This document shows positions 41,860 through 50,565 of a stretch of DNA of 64,000 nt, piece by piece; position 1 is the stretch's first letter, and every line of letters begins with the position of its first letter. The stretch lies in NCBI RefSeq assembly GCF_020535545.1, contig NZ_CP084752.1, positions 744,001-808,000 on the forward strand, given 5' to 3'. Both the position numbers and the translations under genes were made by a program. The notes below the pieces were generated by a model that made no database searches, had not been told where the DNA came from, and saw only the letters and a program-made list of their open reading frames with translations. Origin of the DNA: Roseateles sp. XES5. Its GTDB lineage: Bacteria; Pseudomonadota; Alphaproteobacteria; Rhizobiales; Rhizobiaceae.

Positions 41860-42423
41860 ATGACCACCAGAGACATCGTCCTTGCCGCCCTCTTCGCCGC
41901 GATCATCGTGGTGCTCGGGCTGCTGCCGCCGATCACGCTCGGCTTCATTCCGGTGCCGATCACCGCGCAGACGCTCGGCGTCATGCTGGCCGGCTGCATT
42001 CTCGGCGCCAAGCGCGGCGCGGCCGCCGTGCTGCTGGTGCTGCTGCTGGCGGCCATCGGCCTGCCGGTCCTCGCCGGCGGACGCGGCGGTCTTGCCGTCT
42101 TCGCAACGCCCAGCACCGGCTATCTGATCGGCTGGGTCTTCGGCGCCTTCGTCTGCGGCCTCATTGCCGAGCGTCTGGTGAAGGAAGGCCAGCCCGAGCT
42201 TTCGCAATATGCCGGCTTCCTCGCCGCGTCCGTCGTCGGCGGCATCGCCGTCGTCTATCTCTTCGGCATTCCGTGGCTCGCCTATGCCGCCGGCATGACG
42301 CTCGGCAATGCCGCGACCGCCTCGCTCGCCTTCGTGCCGGGCGACCTCATCAAGGCCGTCGTCGCCATGCTCGCCGGCCGCGCGGTGCTCGCCGGCTATC
42401 CGCTGCTGCCGCAGCGCGCCTGA
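41860..42423 (+). CDS. bioY: Biotin-specific S component
   Basis: A 187-residue BioY with six membrane helices. The family signature is seen in ITLGFIPVPITAQTLGVMLAG and in AGGRGGLAVFATPSTGYLIGW near residue 90. BioY alone can bind biotin, and with BioMN it becomes a high-affinity importer. The stop codon overlaps the next ATG (TGATG), which ties its translation to the acyl-CoA ligase gene downstream. Confidence 0.96.
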   Translation: MTTRDIVLAALFAAIIVVLGLLPPITLGFIPVPITAQTLGVMLAGCILGAKRGAAAVLLVLLLAAIGLPVLAGGRGGLAVFATPSTGYLIGWVFGAFVCGLIAERLVKEGQPELSQYAGFLAASVVGGIAVVYLFGIPWLAYAAGMTLGNAATASLAFVPGDLIKAVVAMLAGRAVLAGYPLLPQRA

Positions 42424-43907
42424 TGCCGCTGTCCGGCGCCATCGAACGGCACGCCGCCACCGATCCCGCGAGCCCGGCCTTCCATCTGGAGGGCCGGGTT
42501 CTTTCCTATCGTGCGCTCGCCGCCACCGCGCGGCAGGTCTTCGCCGCACTCACCGCCCTTGCGCCGGAGGGGCACAGCATCATCGGGCCGCAGAACCGGC
42601 TCACCGTGATCCTCACCGGCAACCACGCGCTCTTTCCCGCCGCCTTCGCCGCCGCCACCGCCGGCAATAGCTGCGCCGCCCTGATCGATCCGCACCTGCC
42701 CGAGACCGTGCGCCAGCGCATGATCGACGCGCTCGATCCCGACCTCCTCGTCACCGCCGAAGGCGATGCGCTGCGGATCCGCAACCCGCGCACGGACACG
42801 ACGCATCTGGTCGGCGAAAGCACGGCGCTCGACCGTCCCCCGTTGCCCGACGGCGACGACGACGCGCCGTTCCTGATCGTCTTCACCTCCGGCACCACCG
42901 CCGATCCGAAACCCATCATCCGCGACCGCCGCTCGTGGCGCGTCAGCCTTGCGACCGGCGCGCCGTTCTTCGGCATCGACCGCGCCTCCACGACCTATGC
43001 CCCCGGCCCCCTCGCCCATGGCCTTGCGCTCTATGCCATGACGGAAACGCTGCTGGCCGGCGGGGCCTTCCATTCCGCCCGCGCCTTCGACGCCGCCGAA
43101 GCGCTCACCGAAATCCGGCAGGGCGGCATAAGCCGGCTCGTGCTGGTGCCGACGATGCTGCGACGGCTTTGCGCCGGCGCGCCGCTCGAGACGGTGGCGG
43201 CGATCACCGTGGCCGGGGCCAAGCTGACGACGGCGGATCATGCGCTCTGCGCGCAGCATTTCCCCAGGGCGGCGCTGCGGGAATATTACGGCGCCTCGGA
43301 ACTCGGCTTCATCACCGTCACCGCACCCGGCGATGCCGCCTCCTCCACCGCCGTGGGCACAGCCTTTCCCGGCGTCTCCCTGTCCGTTCTCGATGCGGAG
43401 GGCAAGGCGCTGCCGGCGGGGGAAACCGGCACGATCTTCGTCGAAAGCCCGCTCGTCGCCACCGGCTATCTCGGCTCCGGCGACGGCGCGGGGCTCGCGC
43501 GTTTCGGCGCCCGCGCCACCGTCGGCGATCTCGGTTTCCTGGAGGCGGACGGCACGCTGCACCTGCTCGGCCGCGCCGGCGGCATGGTGCTTTCGGGCGG
43601 CAACAACATCTATCCTTCGGAGGTCGAGGCCACGTTGACCGGCCTTGCCGGCATCCGCGCCGCCCATGTCTTCGGCGTCGAGGATGCCGACCTCGGCAGC
43701 GCGCTCGTCGCCGTGATCGAGCCCGATGGCGACCTGACGCCTGATAGCCTGAAGGCCGCCATGGCGGCGGTGCTGCCGCGCTACAAGCAGCCGCGCCGCA
43801 TCTGGCGCTGCCGCGCCCTGCCGGTGACGCCCTCCGGCAAGGTGGAGGCGAAGACGGTGCGGCAATGGGTCATGGAGGCAAATGATGCGCTCGAACCCTT
43901 CGTCTGA
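42423..43907 (+). CDS. AMP-forming acyl-CoA ligase in the biotin locus
   Basis: A 494-residue ANL-superfamily enzyme that activates a carboxylate as acyl-AMP and transfers it to CoA. Motifs: P-loop FTSGTTADPKPI, REYYGASELGF (YGxxE), VGDLGFLEADG, GGNNIYPSEVEATL and the C-terminal lysine in TPSGKVEAK. All key residues are present, so it should be active. The substrate is unknown. Its place directly after bioY (4-bp-type coupling) and overlapping the thiolase gene suggests work on a biotin-precursor-like or fatty acyl chain, but this is inference. Confidence 0.9.
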   Translation: MPLSGAIERHAATDPASPAFHLEGRVLSYRALAATARQVFAALTALAPEGHSIIGPQNRLTVILTGNHALFPAAFAAATAGNSCAALIDPHLPETVRQRMIDALDPDLLVTAEGDALRIRNPRTDTTHLVGESTALDRPPLPDGDDDAPFLIVFTSGTTADPKPIIRDRRSWRVSLATGAPFFGIDRASTTYAPGPLAHGLALYAMTETLLAGGAFHSARAFDAAEALTEIRQGGISRLVLVPTMLRRLCAGAPLETVAAITVAGAKLTTADHALCAQHFPRAALREYYGASELGFITVTAPGDAASSTAVGTAFPGVSLSVLDAEGKALPAGETGTIFVESPLVATGYLGSGDGAGLARFGARATVGDLGFLEADGTLHLLGRAGGMVLSGGNNIYPSEVEATLTGLAGIRAAHVFGVEDADLGSALVAVIEPDGDLTPDSLKAAMAAVLPRYKQPRRIWRCRALPVTPSGKVEAKTVRQWVMEANDALEPFV

Positions 43908-45072
43908 CCCCGCCCGCATCCCCGTCATCGCCGCGGCCTTCCGCACCCCCATCGGCCGGATCAACGGCTCGCTCGCGGCCATCGAGCCGGCGAGCCTTGC
44001 CGTGCCGCTCATCCGCCGCATCCTCGCGGAAACCGGCATCGCCCCCGAGGCGGTGGACGACGTCATTCTCGGCAATGCCGCCAACAGCGCCGGCAATCTC
44101 GCGCGTCTCGCCGCGCTGGAGGCCGGCCTGCCCGTCTCCGTTCCGGGGCTGACGGTGGACCGCCAATGCGGCTCGGGACTGGAGGCGATCGCGCTGGCGG
44201 CGCGCCTCGTTCAGGCCGGCGCGGGCGACATCTACCTTGCCGGCGGCACGGAAAGCACCAGCCGCGCGCATCTGCGCTTCCGCCCGCCGCTGGCGCCCGG
44301 CGGCGTGCCGGAGCCGGTGCGGCGCGCCCGCATGGCGCCCGATGCCATCGGCGATCCGGACATGGGCATTGCCGCCGAGAATGTCGCCGCCCATGCCGGC
44401 ATCGGCCGCGAACGGCAGGATGCCTTCGCGCTGGAAAGCCATCGCCGCGCGGTGGCGACGCAGCGGGCGGGGCGGTTCGTCCAGGAGATCGTGCCCGTCG
44501 AAGCACCCGCCGGCATCGTGCTTGAGGACGAATGCCCGCGCGAAAACACCTCGCTGGAAAAGCTTGGCGCGTTGAAACCCGTCTTCAGCCCCGACGGCAC
44601 GGTGACGGCCGGCAATGCCTGCCCGGTCAATGACGGGGCGGCGCTCGTGCTGGTCACCTCCCGCGCCGAGGCGGAACGGCGCGGCCTGCCTTTCCTGCTG
44701 GAGGTGGTGGACAGCGCCATCGCCGGGGTGGAGCCGGCCTTGCTCGGGCTTGGGCCGGTGCCGGCCATGGGCAAGCTTGTCGCGCGCAATCCCGGCCTCG
44801 ATGCGCCGGCCGTTCCCTTCATCGAGTTCAACGAGGCCTTCGCGTCGCAGGTGCTGGCGAGCCTCGATGCGCTCGGTATCGATCCCGCCGCCGTCAACCG
44901 CGAGGGCGGCGCGCTGGCGCTCGGCCATCCCTATGGCGCGTCCGGCGCCATCCTCGTTACCCGTCTTTTCGCGCAGATGCGGCACGCTGAACCCGGCACG
45001 CAGGCGCTTGCCATGATGGGCATCGGCGGCGGCATGGGCATTGCAACGCTTTTCAGAAAAACAGGATTTTGA
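43882..45072 (+). CDS. Thiolase-family protein lacking the second catalytic Cys
   Basis: A 396-residue thiolase fold. The acyl-binding cysteine is present (Cys96 in VDRQCGSGLEA), as are NEAFA and His349 in GHPYGASGA. The C-terminal CxGGG motif is altered: MMGIGGGMG has Gly380 where thiolases have the acid/base Cys. Without it, normal thiolysis or Claisen condensation should be impaired, so it may do another acyl reaction or need a different proton donor. It overlaps the ligase gene by 26 bp, with GGAGG upstream of the ATG. Confidence 0.88.
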   Translation: MMRSNPSSDPARIPVIAAAFRTPIGRINGSLAAIEPASLAVPLIRRILAETGIAPEAVDDVILGNAANSAGNLARLAALEAGLPVSVPGLTVDRQCGSGLEAIALAARLVQAGAGDIYLAGGTESTSRAHLRFRPPLAPGGVPEPVRRARMAPDAIGDPDMGIAAENVAAHAGIGRERQDAFALESHRRAVATQRAGRFVQEIVPVEAPAGIVLEDECPRENTSLEKLGALKPVFSPDGTVTAGNACPVNDGAALVLVTSRAEAERRGLPFLLEVVDSAIAGVEPALLGLGPVPAMGKLVARNPGLDAPAVPFIEFNEAFASQVLASLDALGIDPAAVNREGGALALGHPYGASGAILVTRLFAQMRHAEPGTQALAMMGIGGGMGIATLFRKTGF

Positions 45073-45080
45073 GGAAAGTC

Positions 45081-45476
45081 ATGAGCAAGACGATCTATTC
45101 CGGCGGCTGCCTGTGCGGCGCCATCCGTTTCGAAGCCACCGGCCCGGCCGAAAAGCCGCATACCTGCTCCTGCCGCTTCTGCCAGCAGCATACCGGCGCG
45201 CCGACCGCCGCCTGGGTGGAGTTTCCCGCCGCGCGCCTGAACTGGACGGGCACGGGCGGCAAGCCGTCCACCTGGCGCTCCTCCGATTATTCCAGCCGCG
45301 CCTTCTGCCCGGCCTGCGGCAGTTCCATCGGCGCCATCGACGACGAACCCGTGGTGGCGCTGCTCATCGGCGGTTTCGACGATCCGGCCGATCCCGCGCT
45401 GGCGCCGCACTATCACTCCTTCGAGGATTGCCGGCCGGGCTGGCTGCGGGTGGAGACGGCTTCAGGAGAGGTATGA
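45081..45476 (+). CDS. GFA-family (CENP-V domain) zinc protein
   Basis: A 131-residue protein with the full cysteine set of the glutathione-dependent formaldehyde-activating fold: GGCLCGAIRFEATG, CSCRFCQQHTGA and FCPACGSSIG, giving two zinc sites. Most family members are of unknown function, and some bind glutathione adducts. GAGGAAA precedes the ATG at 45081, 8 bp after the thiolase stop, so it is the tail of the bio operon. It overlaps the convergent thioesterase by 15 bp. Confidence 0.9.
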   Translation: MSKTIYSGGCLCGAIRFEATGPAEKPHTCSCRFCQQHTGAPTAAWVEFPAARLNWTGTGGKPSTWRSSDYSSRAFCPACGSSIGAIDDEPVVALLIGGFDDPADPALAPHYHSFEDCRPGWLRVETASGEV

Positions 45477-45863
45477 CTTCAGCCAGTCGCGCACCGTCTG
45501 CGGCACGTTGACGGGCTGGCGGGTCACTGGGTCGACGGCGACCCAGACGATCTCCAGATCGGCGACCGGCGCGTTCCCGGACGTGATGGCGACCGCGAAG
45601 CTGAGCGAGGTCGCGCCGATGCGCGTGACCGAGACCTTGAAGCGGGCGACATCGTCGAGGCGCAGGCCCAGGTGGAAGGTGCAGCCGGACTTGCGCACGA
45701 AATAGACCGGATCGGCCGGGCCTTCCGGCCGATGCCGCCAGAGATTTGCGACGGCCGCCTCTGCATGGGCATAGTAGGCGGCATTGTGCATATGGCCGTG
45801 CATGTCTATATCGCGGAACGGTATCCGGATCTCGCTGACCGTGATGTCTGCCGCCTGTTCCAC
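45462..45863 (-). CDS. Acyl-CoA thioesterase, hot-dog fold (4HBT)
   Basis: A 133-residue protein. IPFRDIDMHGHMHNAAYYAHAEAA is the 4-hydroxybenzoyl-CoA thioesterase signature, with the active-site Asp and His-Asn. It also has VRKSGCTFHLGLRLDD and a C-terminal strand set (LEIVWVAVDPVTRQPVNVP). It hydrolyses short or aromatic acyl-CoA esters in related systems; the substrate here is unknown. It is divergent from the alcohol dehydrogenase gene with only 20 bp between starts. Confidence 0.88.
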   Translation of the reverse strand: MEQAADITVSEIRIPFRDIDMHGHMHNAAYYAHAEAAVANLWRHRPEGPADPVYFVRKSGCTFHLGLRLDDVARFKVSVTRIGATSLSFAVAITSGNAPVADLEIVWVAVDPVTRQPVNVPQTVRDWLKSYLS

Positions 45864-45883
45864 GTCTTGTCCCGGGGTAAACC

Positions 45884-47018
45884 ATGCTTCGTGCCGTTGT
45901 TAGAGCGTTCGGCGATCCCCGGCAAGTGATCGGCCTCGAAGAGGTCGAGCGCCCGGCGCCCGGCCCCGGCGAGGTGGAAATCCGCATCCACCGCGCCGCG
46001 ATCAACCCCTCCGATCTCATCCCCGTCACCGGCGCCTATCGCAGCCGCACCACCCTGCCCTTCGTGCCCGGCTTCGAGGGCGTGGGGGAGATCGTGCGGA
46101 TCGGCGAAGATATCGGCGAGGCTTGCCCCCCTCTGTCCTGCCGGACATCTCCCCCTCAAGGGGGAGATCGGCAAACCGCGATGCTTTCCCTTCATCCGCA
46201 ACGCCAAAGACAGGCAAGGCGGTGCCTCCTCCAATCTCCCCCCTGAGGGGGAGATGTCCGGCAGGACAGAGGGGGGTGCCTCCTCCTCCGAAGGCGCGAA
46301 GAGAGGCCTTTCCATCGGCCAGCGCGTGCTGCCGATCGGCGCGAGCGGGCTTTGGCAGGAATATCTCATTCGCCCCGCGGACTGGTGCTTCGCCGTCCCC
46401 GACGACCTCTCCGACGCGGCGGCCGCCATGGCCTATGTGAACCCGCTGACCGCCTTCCAGTTGATCGATGCGGTCACGGCACATTTCGGGGCGGCCGGCG
46501 GCCGGCGCGTCGGCGTGACGGCGGCGGCCTCGGCCATCGGGAAGATGCTGCTCGTCCTTCTCGCCGAGGCGGGTTTCCGTCCGGTGGCACTGGTGCGCAG
46601 CACGGCGACCGCGGCGCGGCTTCGGGAGGGCTTTTCCGGCGAGATCGCCATAGAGCCCGTGCCGCTCGACGCCGTGCTCGACGCGGTGGGCGGGGATGCG
46701 GGCAATGTCCTCTTCCGGCAGGTCCGGCCCGGCGGCGCCTTCATCCAGTATGGCGCGCTTTCCGGCGCGCAGCTCGATCCCGCGCTCGTCGCCGCACGCC
46801 GCCTCGACGTCGTCTTCTCCTTCCTGTGGCTGCGCAACTGGGTGCATGCCGCCCCGCGCGCGGCCGTCGAAAGCGCTTTTTCCCGCAGCTTTGCCGGCAT
46901 TCGCGCCGGCATTCTCGGCTCGGCCGTCGACGCCGTCTTTCCGCTTGCCGATCTGCCGGCGGCGCTTGCGCGGCAGGAGGATCCGGCCCGGGCCGGAAAA
47001 CTGCTACTGGCGCCATGA
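45884..47018 (+). pseudogene. MDR zinc-type alcohol dehydrogenase / quinone oxidoreductase, interrupted
   Basis: The N-terminal piece (LEEVERPAPGPGEVEIRIHRAAINPSDLIPVTG, then LPFVPGFEGVGEIVRIGEDI) is the start of a medium-chain dehydrogenase. The remainder resumes at LSIGQRVLPIGASGLWQEYLI and runs through the Rossmann domain (VTAAASAIGKMLLVLLAEAG) to KLLLAP. Between them sits a 151-bp palindromic element. The first frame stops inside it at 46246, and the second part is in another frame. The gene cannot make a full-length product as read, although the C-terminal part could start internally at 46254. There is no sign of decay elsewhere, so the insertion is probably recent. Confidence 0.88.
46126..46276. 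repeat. 151-bp palindromic element inside the dehydrogenase gene
   Basis: The terminal arms of 43 bp (46126-46168 and 46234-46276) are inverted copies with one mismatch, containing CTGTCCTGCCGGACATCTCC. The 65-bp core (46169-46233) has no coding sense. The arms match those of the element at 13169-13406 apart from a few paired changes, so both belong to one family. I could not find a clean target-site duplication; GAGGC occurs on both sides but does not restore the frame. Confidence 0.9.
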
Positions 47019-47087
47019 CGGTTGAAAAGCCGTGGACACGGCCCATTTCCCGTGGACCGCATCAATCGCAATGGGTAGCTTCCGGCC

Positions 47088-48014
47088 ATGACGACGTTTC
47101 TCTTCGAGAACCCGATCTTCCTCGAGCACCACACGCCTGAGGGCCACCCGGAGCGGTCGGACCGTATCCGGGCGCTGAACCTTGCGCTGGAGCATGAGCG
47201 TTTCGCGCCGCTCGTGCGCGAGAAGGCCCCGCAGGCGAACGAGGATTTCGTGCTGCTCGCCCATCCGGAAAGCCACCTGCGCGCCGTGATGTCCGAAATC
47301 CCCGAAGAGGGCATCAACCAGGTCGAGGCCGACACCTATGCCAGTCCCGCCAGCCTGCAGGCGGCGCTGACCGGCATCGGCGGCGCGATCGCCGCGGTCG
47401 ACGCCGTCTTTTCCGGCAAGGCGGACAATGCCTTCGTCGCCGCCCGCCCGCCCGGCCACCATGCCGAGCGCGACAAGGCGATGGGCTTCTGCTTCTTCAA
47501 CAATGCCGCCATCGCCGCCCGCCACGCGCAGAAGGCCTATGGCGCCGAGCGCGTCGCCATCGTCGACTGGGACGTGCACCACGGCAACGGCACACAGGAC
47601 ATCTTCTTCGACGATCCCTCCGTGCTGTTCTGCTCGACGCACCAGATGCCGCTCTATCCCGGCACCGGTGCGAAGGACGAGACGGGCGCGGGCAATATCG
47701 TCAATGCGCCGCTGTCGATGAATGACGGCAGCGACCATTTCCGCGAGGCCTTCAAATCGCGCGTGCTGCCGCGCGTTGCCGATTTCCGGCCGGACCTGAT
47801 CGTCATCTCCGCCGGCTTCGATGCGCATCACCGCGACCCGCTGGCCCAGATCAATCTCGTCGCCGACGATTTCGACTGGGCGACGGCCAAGCTGATGGAA
47901 CTTTCCGAAAAATCGGCGAACAACCGGGTGGTCAGCCTGCTGGAAGGCGGCTACGACCTGACGGGCCTCGCCGAATCCGCCGCCACCCATATCTATCGCC
48001 TGATGAGAGGCTGA
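47088..48014 (+). CDS. Histone deacetylase-like amidohydrolase
   Basis: A 308-residue protein of the arginase/deacetylase fold. Zinc and catalytic motifs are complete: [20 protein letters not shown] (the HH pair), [15 protein letters not shown] (Asp and His ligands) and [14 protein letters not shown] (Asp ligand), with the Tyr-containing LEGGYDL near the end. Bacterial members deacetylate acetylpolyamines or acetyl-lysine; the substrate is not known. xseB follows 2 bp later, a pairing usual in Rhizobiaceae. Confidence 0.93.
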   Translation: MTTFLFENPIFLEHHTPEGHPERSDRIRALNLALEHERFAPLVREKAPQANEDFVLLAHPESHLRAVMSEIPEEGINQVEADTYASPASLQAALTGIGGAIAAVDAVFSGKADNAFVAARPPGHHAERDKAMGFCFFNNAAIAARHAQKAYGAERVAIVDWDVHHGNGTQDIFFDDPSVLFCSTHQMPLYPGTGAKDETGAGNIVNAPLSMNDGSDHFREAFKSRVLPRVADFRPDLIVISAGFDAHHRDPLAQINLVADDFDWATAKLMELSEKSANNRVVSLLEGGYDLTGLAESAATHIYRLMRG

Positions 48015-48016
48015 CC

Positions 48017-48274
48017 ATGAGCACGACCCCTTCCGCCCCCGGTCCCGATGTTTCCGCCCTCTCCTTCGAGCAAGCCGTCGAGGAACTGGAAAAGATCGTC
48101 GCCGCCCTCGAGCGCGGCGACGTGCCGCTCGACCGCTCCATCGAGATCTACGAGCGCGGCGAAGCGCTGAAGAAGCATTGCGAGACCCTGCTTTCGGCGG
48201 CGGAAAACCGCATCGAGAAGATCCGCCTCGACCGCGCCGGCAAGCCGCAGGGCACCGAGCCGCTCGACGGCTGA
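48017..48274 (+). CDS. xseB: Exodeoxyribonuclease VII small subunit
   Basis: An 85-residue Xse[21 protein letters not shown], then [22 protein letters not shown], the two-helix coiled form of the family. With XseA it degrades single-stranded DNA. In related genomes the next gene is dxs; here about 3.4 kb of other genes lie between, which points to an insertion. Confidence 0.95.
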   Translation: MSTTPSAPGPDVSALSFEQAVEELEKIVAALERGDVPLDRSIEIYERGEALKKHCETLLSAAENRIEKIRLDRAGKPQGTEPLDG

Positions 48275-48416
48275 CGCCGCGGCATTTCTGTCGCCCCGGT
48301 CTTCGGGCCGGGTCGAGCGCACACGGCGGCTCGACGACACACCGTCAACGCCAGCCGCCCTATCCACGCCTCTCCCCGCCCGCTAGCATGGCCTCACCAA
48401 CCAACAGGAGGGTGTG

Positions 48417-49340
48417 ATGAGCTTCTTTCCGGGACAAGACCCCGAGGCCGGGGATGCGGCGGCGTGCGATGCGCTGGAACATCTGATCATTCCGCGCACC
48501 AGCGATATCGGCGGGCTGGAAGTGCGGCGGGCGCTGCCGACGGCCAAGCGCCGGCTGGTCGGCCCCTTCATCTTCTTCGACCGCATGGGTCCGGCGCTGT
48601 TGCGCGCCGGCGACGCCATCGACGTCAAGCCGCACCCGCATATCGGGCTTTCCACCGTCACCTATCTCTTCGACGGCGAGATCAAGCACCGCGACAGCCT
48701 GGGCACCGAAATGGTGATCGCCCCCGGCGACGTGAACCTGATGACGGCCGGGCGCGGCATCGTGCATTCCGAGCGCTCGCCGGAGAACCTGCGCGGCAAG
48801 CCGCAATCGATCTCCGGCCTGCAGACATGGCTGGCGCTGCCCGATCATCTCGAAGAATCGGCGCCGGTCTTCGCCCATACGACGAAGGCGGAGCTCCCCG
48901 CCTTCTCCGCCGACGGCATCACCGGCCGCACGATCATCGGCACCTATGAGGGCCATGCCTCGCCGGTCAGCGTGCCGACGGACACGCTCTATACCGACCT
49001 GATGCTGGCTCCCGGCGCTTCCGCGCCGCTTGCCGCCAACTGGGAGGAACGCGCGGTCTACATCCTTTCCGGCACGCTCGACGTGGCGGACGACGTCTTC
49101 GAGGCCGACCGGCTGCTCGTCTTCCGCGCCGGCGATCCCATCACGCTGAAGGCGGGACCGCAGGGCTGTCACATCATGCTCTTCGGTGGCGCGGCGCTCG
49201 GCTCCAAGCGCTATATCTGGTGGAACTTCGTCTCCTCCTCCAAGGAACGCATCGAGCAGGCCAAGGAGGAATGGCGCACAGGCCGCTTCGACATCGTGCC
49301 CGGCGACGAGGAAGAGTTCGTGCCGCTGCCGGCGGGCTAA
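48417..49340 (+). CDS. Pirin family protein
   Basis: A 307-residue double-cupin. The metal-binding cluster is in KPHPHIGLSTVTYLFDGEI with a further His in HRDSLG and Glu in HSERSPE, as in pirins that act as quercetinases or redox sensors. The start ATG at 48417 has CAGGAGG upstream. It opens the accessory block between xseB and dxs. Confidence 0.92.
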   Translation: MSFFPGQDPEAGDAAACDALEHLIIPRTSDIGGLEVRRALPTAKRRLVGPFIFFDRMGPALLRAGDAIDVKPHPHIGLSTVTYLFDGEIKHRDSLGTEMVIAPGDVNLMTAGRGIVHSERSPENLRGKPQSISGLQTWLALPDHLEESAPVFAHTTKAELPAFSADGITGRTIIGTYEGHASPVSVPTDTLYTDLMLAPGASAPLAANWEERAVYILSGTLDVADDVFEADRLLVFRAGDPITLKAGPQGCHIMLFGGAALGSKRYIWWNFVSSSKERIEQAKEEWRTGRFDIVPGDEEEFVPLPAG

Positions 49341-49442
49341 CGCATAGCCGTTCAAGCATATATGGGCCGGCGGCATGGATACAGACGCCGGCCTCCTCGA
49401 GGAAATCCCCGAGAGACAAGCGTGTCCCGCGCAGAATTGCCA

Positions 49443-49472
49443 TTGACTCATTCATAGCTATCCAGCTATATG
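49443..49472 (+). promoter_or_regulatory. Promoter and palindromic operator before the ArsR gene
   Basis: TTGACT (49443-49448), an 18-bp spacer and TATATG (49467-49472) form a good sigma-70-type promoter about 30 bp before the ArsR start. The spacer and -10 overlap the inverted repeat ATAGCT-ATCC-AGCTAT (49454-49469), a likely operator for ArsR autorepression. Confidence 0.65.
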
Positions 49473-49500
49473 AAAATCCATAGCCATTGAGGTATGGATT

Positions 49501-49824
49501 TTGACCGAGCCCCAGGACACCCTCTTCCGCACGCTGGCGGATCCGACGCGGCGGGCGCTTTTCGAACGGCTCTGCCGCGAAGGCGAGAAGACCGTCGGGG
49601 CGCTGACGGCGCAGGCCGGCGTTTCGCAGCCCGTCGTCTCCAAACATCTCAGCCTGCTCAAGCAGGCCGGCCTCGTGCGCGATCGCCACGAGGGACGGCA
49701 GACCCATTACAGCGCGCAGCTCGGCGCCCTCGCGCCCCTGATCGACTGGACCAGCGAGATGGCGAGGTTCTGGGAGGCGCGGTTCGATGACCTCGAAAAT
49801 TTGCTCAGGAGAATGGACCAATGA
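49501..49824 (+). CDS. ArsR-family transcriptional regulator
   Basis: A 107-residue winged-helix protein (TEPQDTLFRTLADPTRRALF, recognition helix AGVSQPVVSKHLSLLKQAGL, wing RHEGRQTHYS). No metal-binding cysteine motif (CxC) is visible, so it likely belongs to the SdpR/AHSA1-linked group that pairs with SRPBCC proteins. The start is the TTG at 49501. It overlaps the SRPBCC gene by 4 bp, and the palindrome in its promoter suggests self-regulation. Confidence 0.92.
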   Translation: MTEPQDTLFRTLADPTRRALFERLCREGEKTVGALTAQAGVSQPVVSKHLSLLKQAGLVRDRHEGRQTHYSAQLGALAPLIDWTSEMARFWEARFDDLENLLRRMDQ

Positions 49825-50264
49825 ACACCGCAACGTCCGAGATACGCACGGTCGTCGTCGAACGCGAGATCGCCCATCCGCCGGAAAAGCTCTGGCGCGC
49901 GCTGACGCAGCCGCATCTCATATCGGAATGGCTGATGCGCAACGATTTCGCGCCGGTCGTCGGTCGCAAGTTCACCCTGACGGGCGACTGGGGCAGCGTG
50001 GAATGCGATGTCCTGACGGTCGAGCCCGGAAAGACCCTGACCTATACCTGGAACCATGTGCATGACGACCCGGCCTTCGACCTCAGGAGCGTCGTGAACT
50101 TCACGCTCACCCCCACGGCGGCGGGAACGCTGCTGCGCATGGAACAGACCGGCTTCCGGCCGGAGCAGAAGCAGGCCTTCGGCGGCGCACGTTATGGCTG
50201 GGAACAGCACTTCACCAATCTCGAGCGGGTTCTGGCCGGGCTGGAACAGGGGGAAGCGCAATGA
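49821..50264 (+). CDS. SRPBCC (AHSA1-type) protein
   Basis: A 147-residue START-like fold: VEREIAHPPEKLWRALTQPH, WLMRNDFAPVVGRKFTL and the C-terminal helix (YGWEQHFTNLERVLAGLEQ). These proteins bind hydrophobic ligands, and ArsR-SRPBCC pairs are widespread but mostly uncharacterised. It is coupled to arsR by ATGA and to the next small membrane protein by another ATGA. Confidence 0.9.
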   Translation: MNTATSEIRTVVVEREIAHPPEKLWRALTQPHLISEWLMRNDFAPVVGRKFTLTGDWGSVECDVLTVEPGKTLTYTWNHVHDDPAFDLRSVVNFTLTPTAAGTLLRMEQTGFRPEQKQAFGGARYGWEQHFTNLERVLAGLEQGEAQ

Positions 50265-50479
50265 GCTGGACCCTGAAGATCCGCCAGATCCATCGCTGGC
50301 TTTCGATGCTCTTCACCCTTGCAGTTATCGTCAACATCGCCGCGATGACGCAGGGCCAGCCGCCCCTCTGGATCGGCCTCGCCGCGCTCTTCCCGCTCAT
50401 CCTGCTGCTGGCGAGCGGCCTCTATCTCTTCATGCTACCCTATGCGGCGCGCTGGCGGCGCAACCAGGCACTACGGTGA
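50261..50479 (+). CDS. Small two-helix membrane protein
   Basis: A 72-residue protein with two membrane helices (LSMLFTLAVIVNIAAM, LAALFPLILLLASGLYLFML) and basic ends (IRQIHRWL, RWRRNQALR). Its start overlaps the SRPBCC stop by 4 bp, so it is the third member of the ArsR operon. The family is not recognised. Confidence 0.75.
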   Translation: MSWTLKIRQIHRWLSMLFTLAVIVNIAAMTQGQPPLWIGLAALFPLILLLASGLYLFMLPYAARWRRNQALR

Positions 50480-50565
50480 CCCCGTTCATCGAACCGCTCT
50501 GATCTTTGTTTGTCGCGTGCCCTTCCGAAGCGACGCCGCTTCGACAGGGCATGCAGGAGGACGCG

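Noticed and set aside
46113..46305. GAGGC on both sides of the 151-bp element as a target-site duplication
   Set aside because: Removing the element with one copy of GAGGC leaves the dehydrogenase out of frame, so the true junctions must be different or other indels are present.
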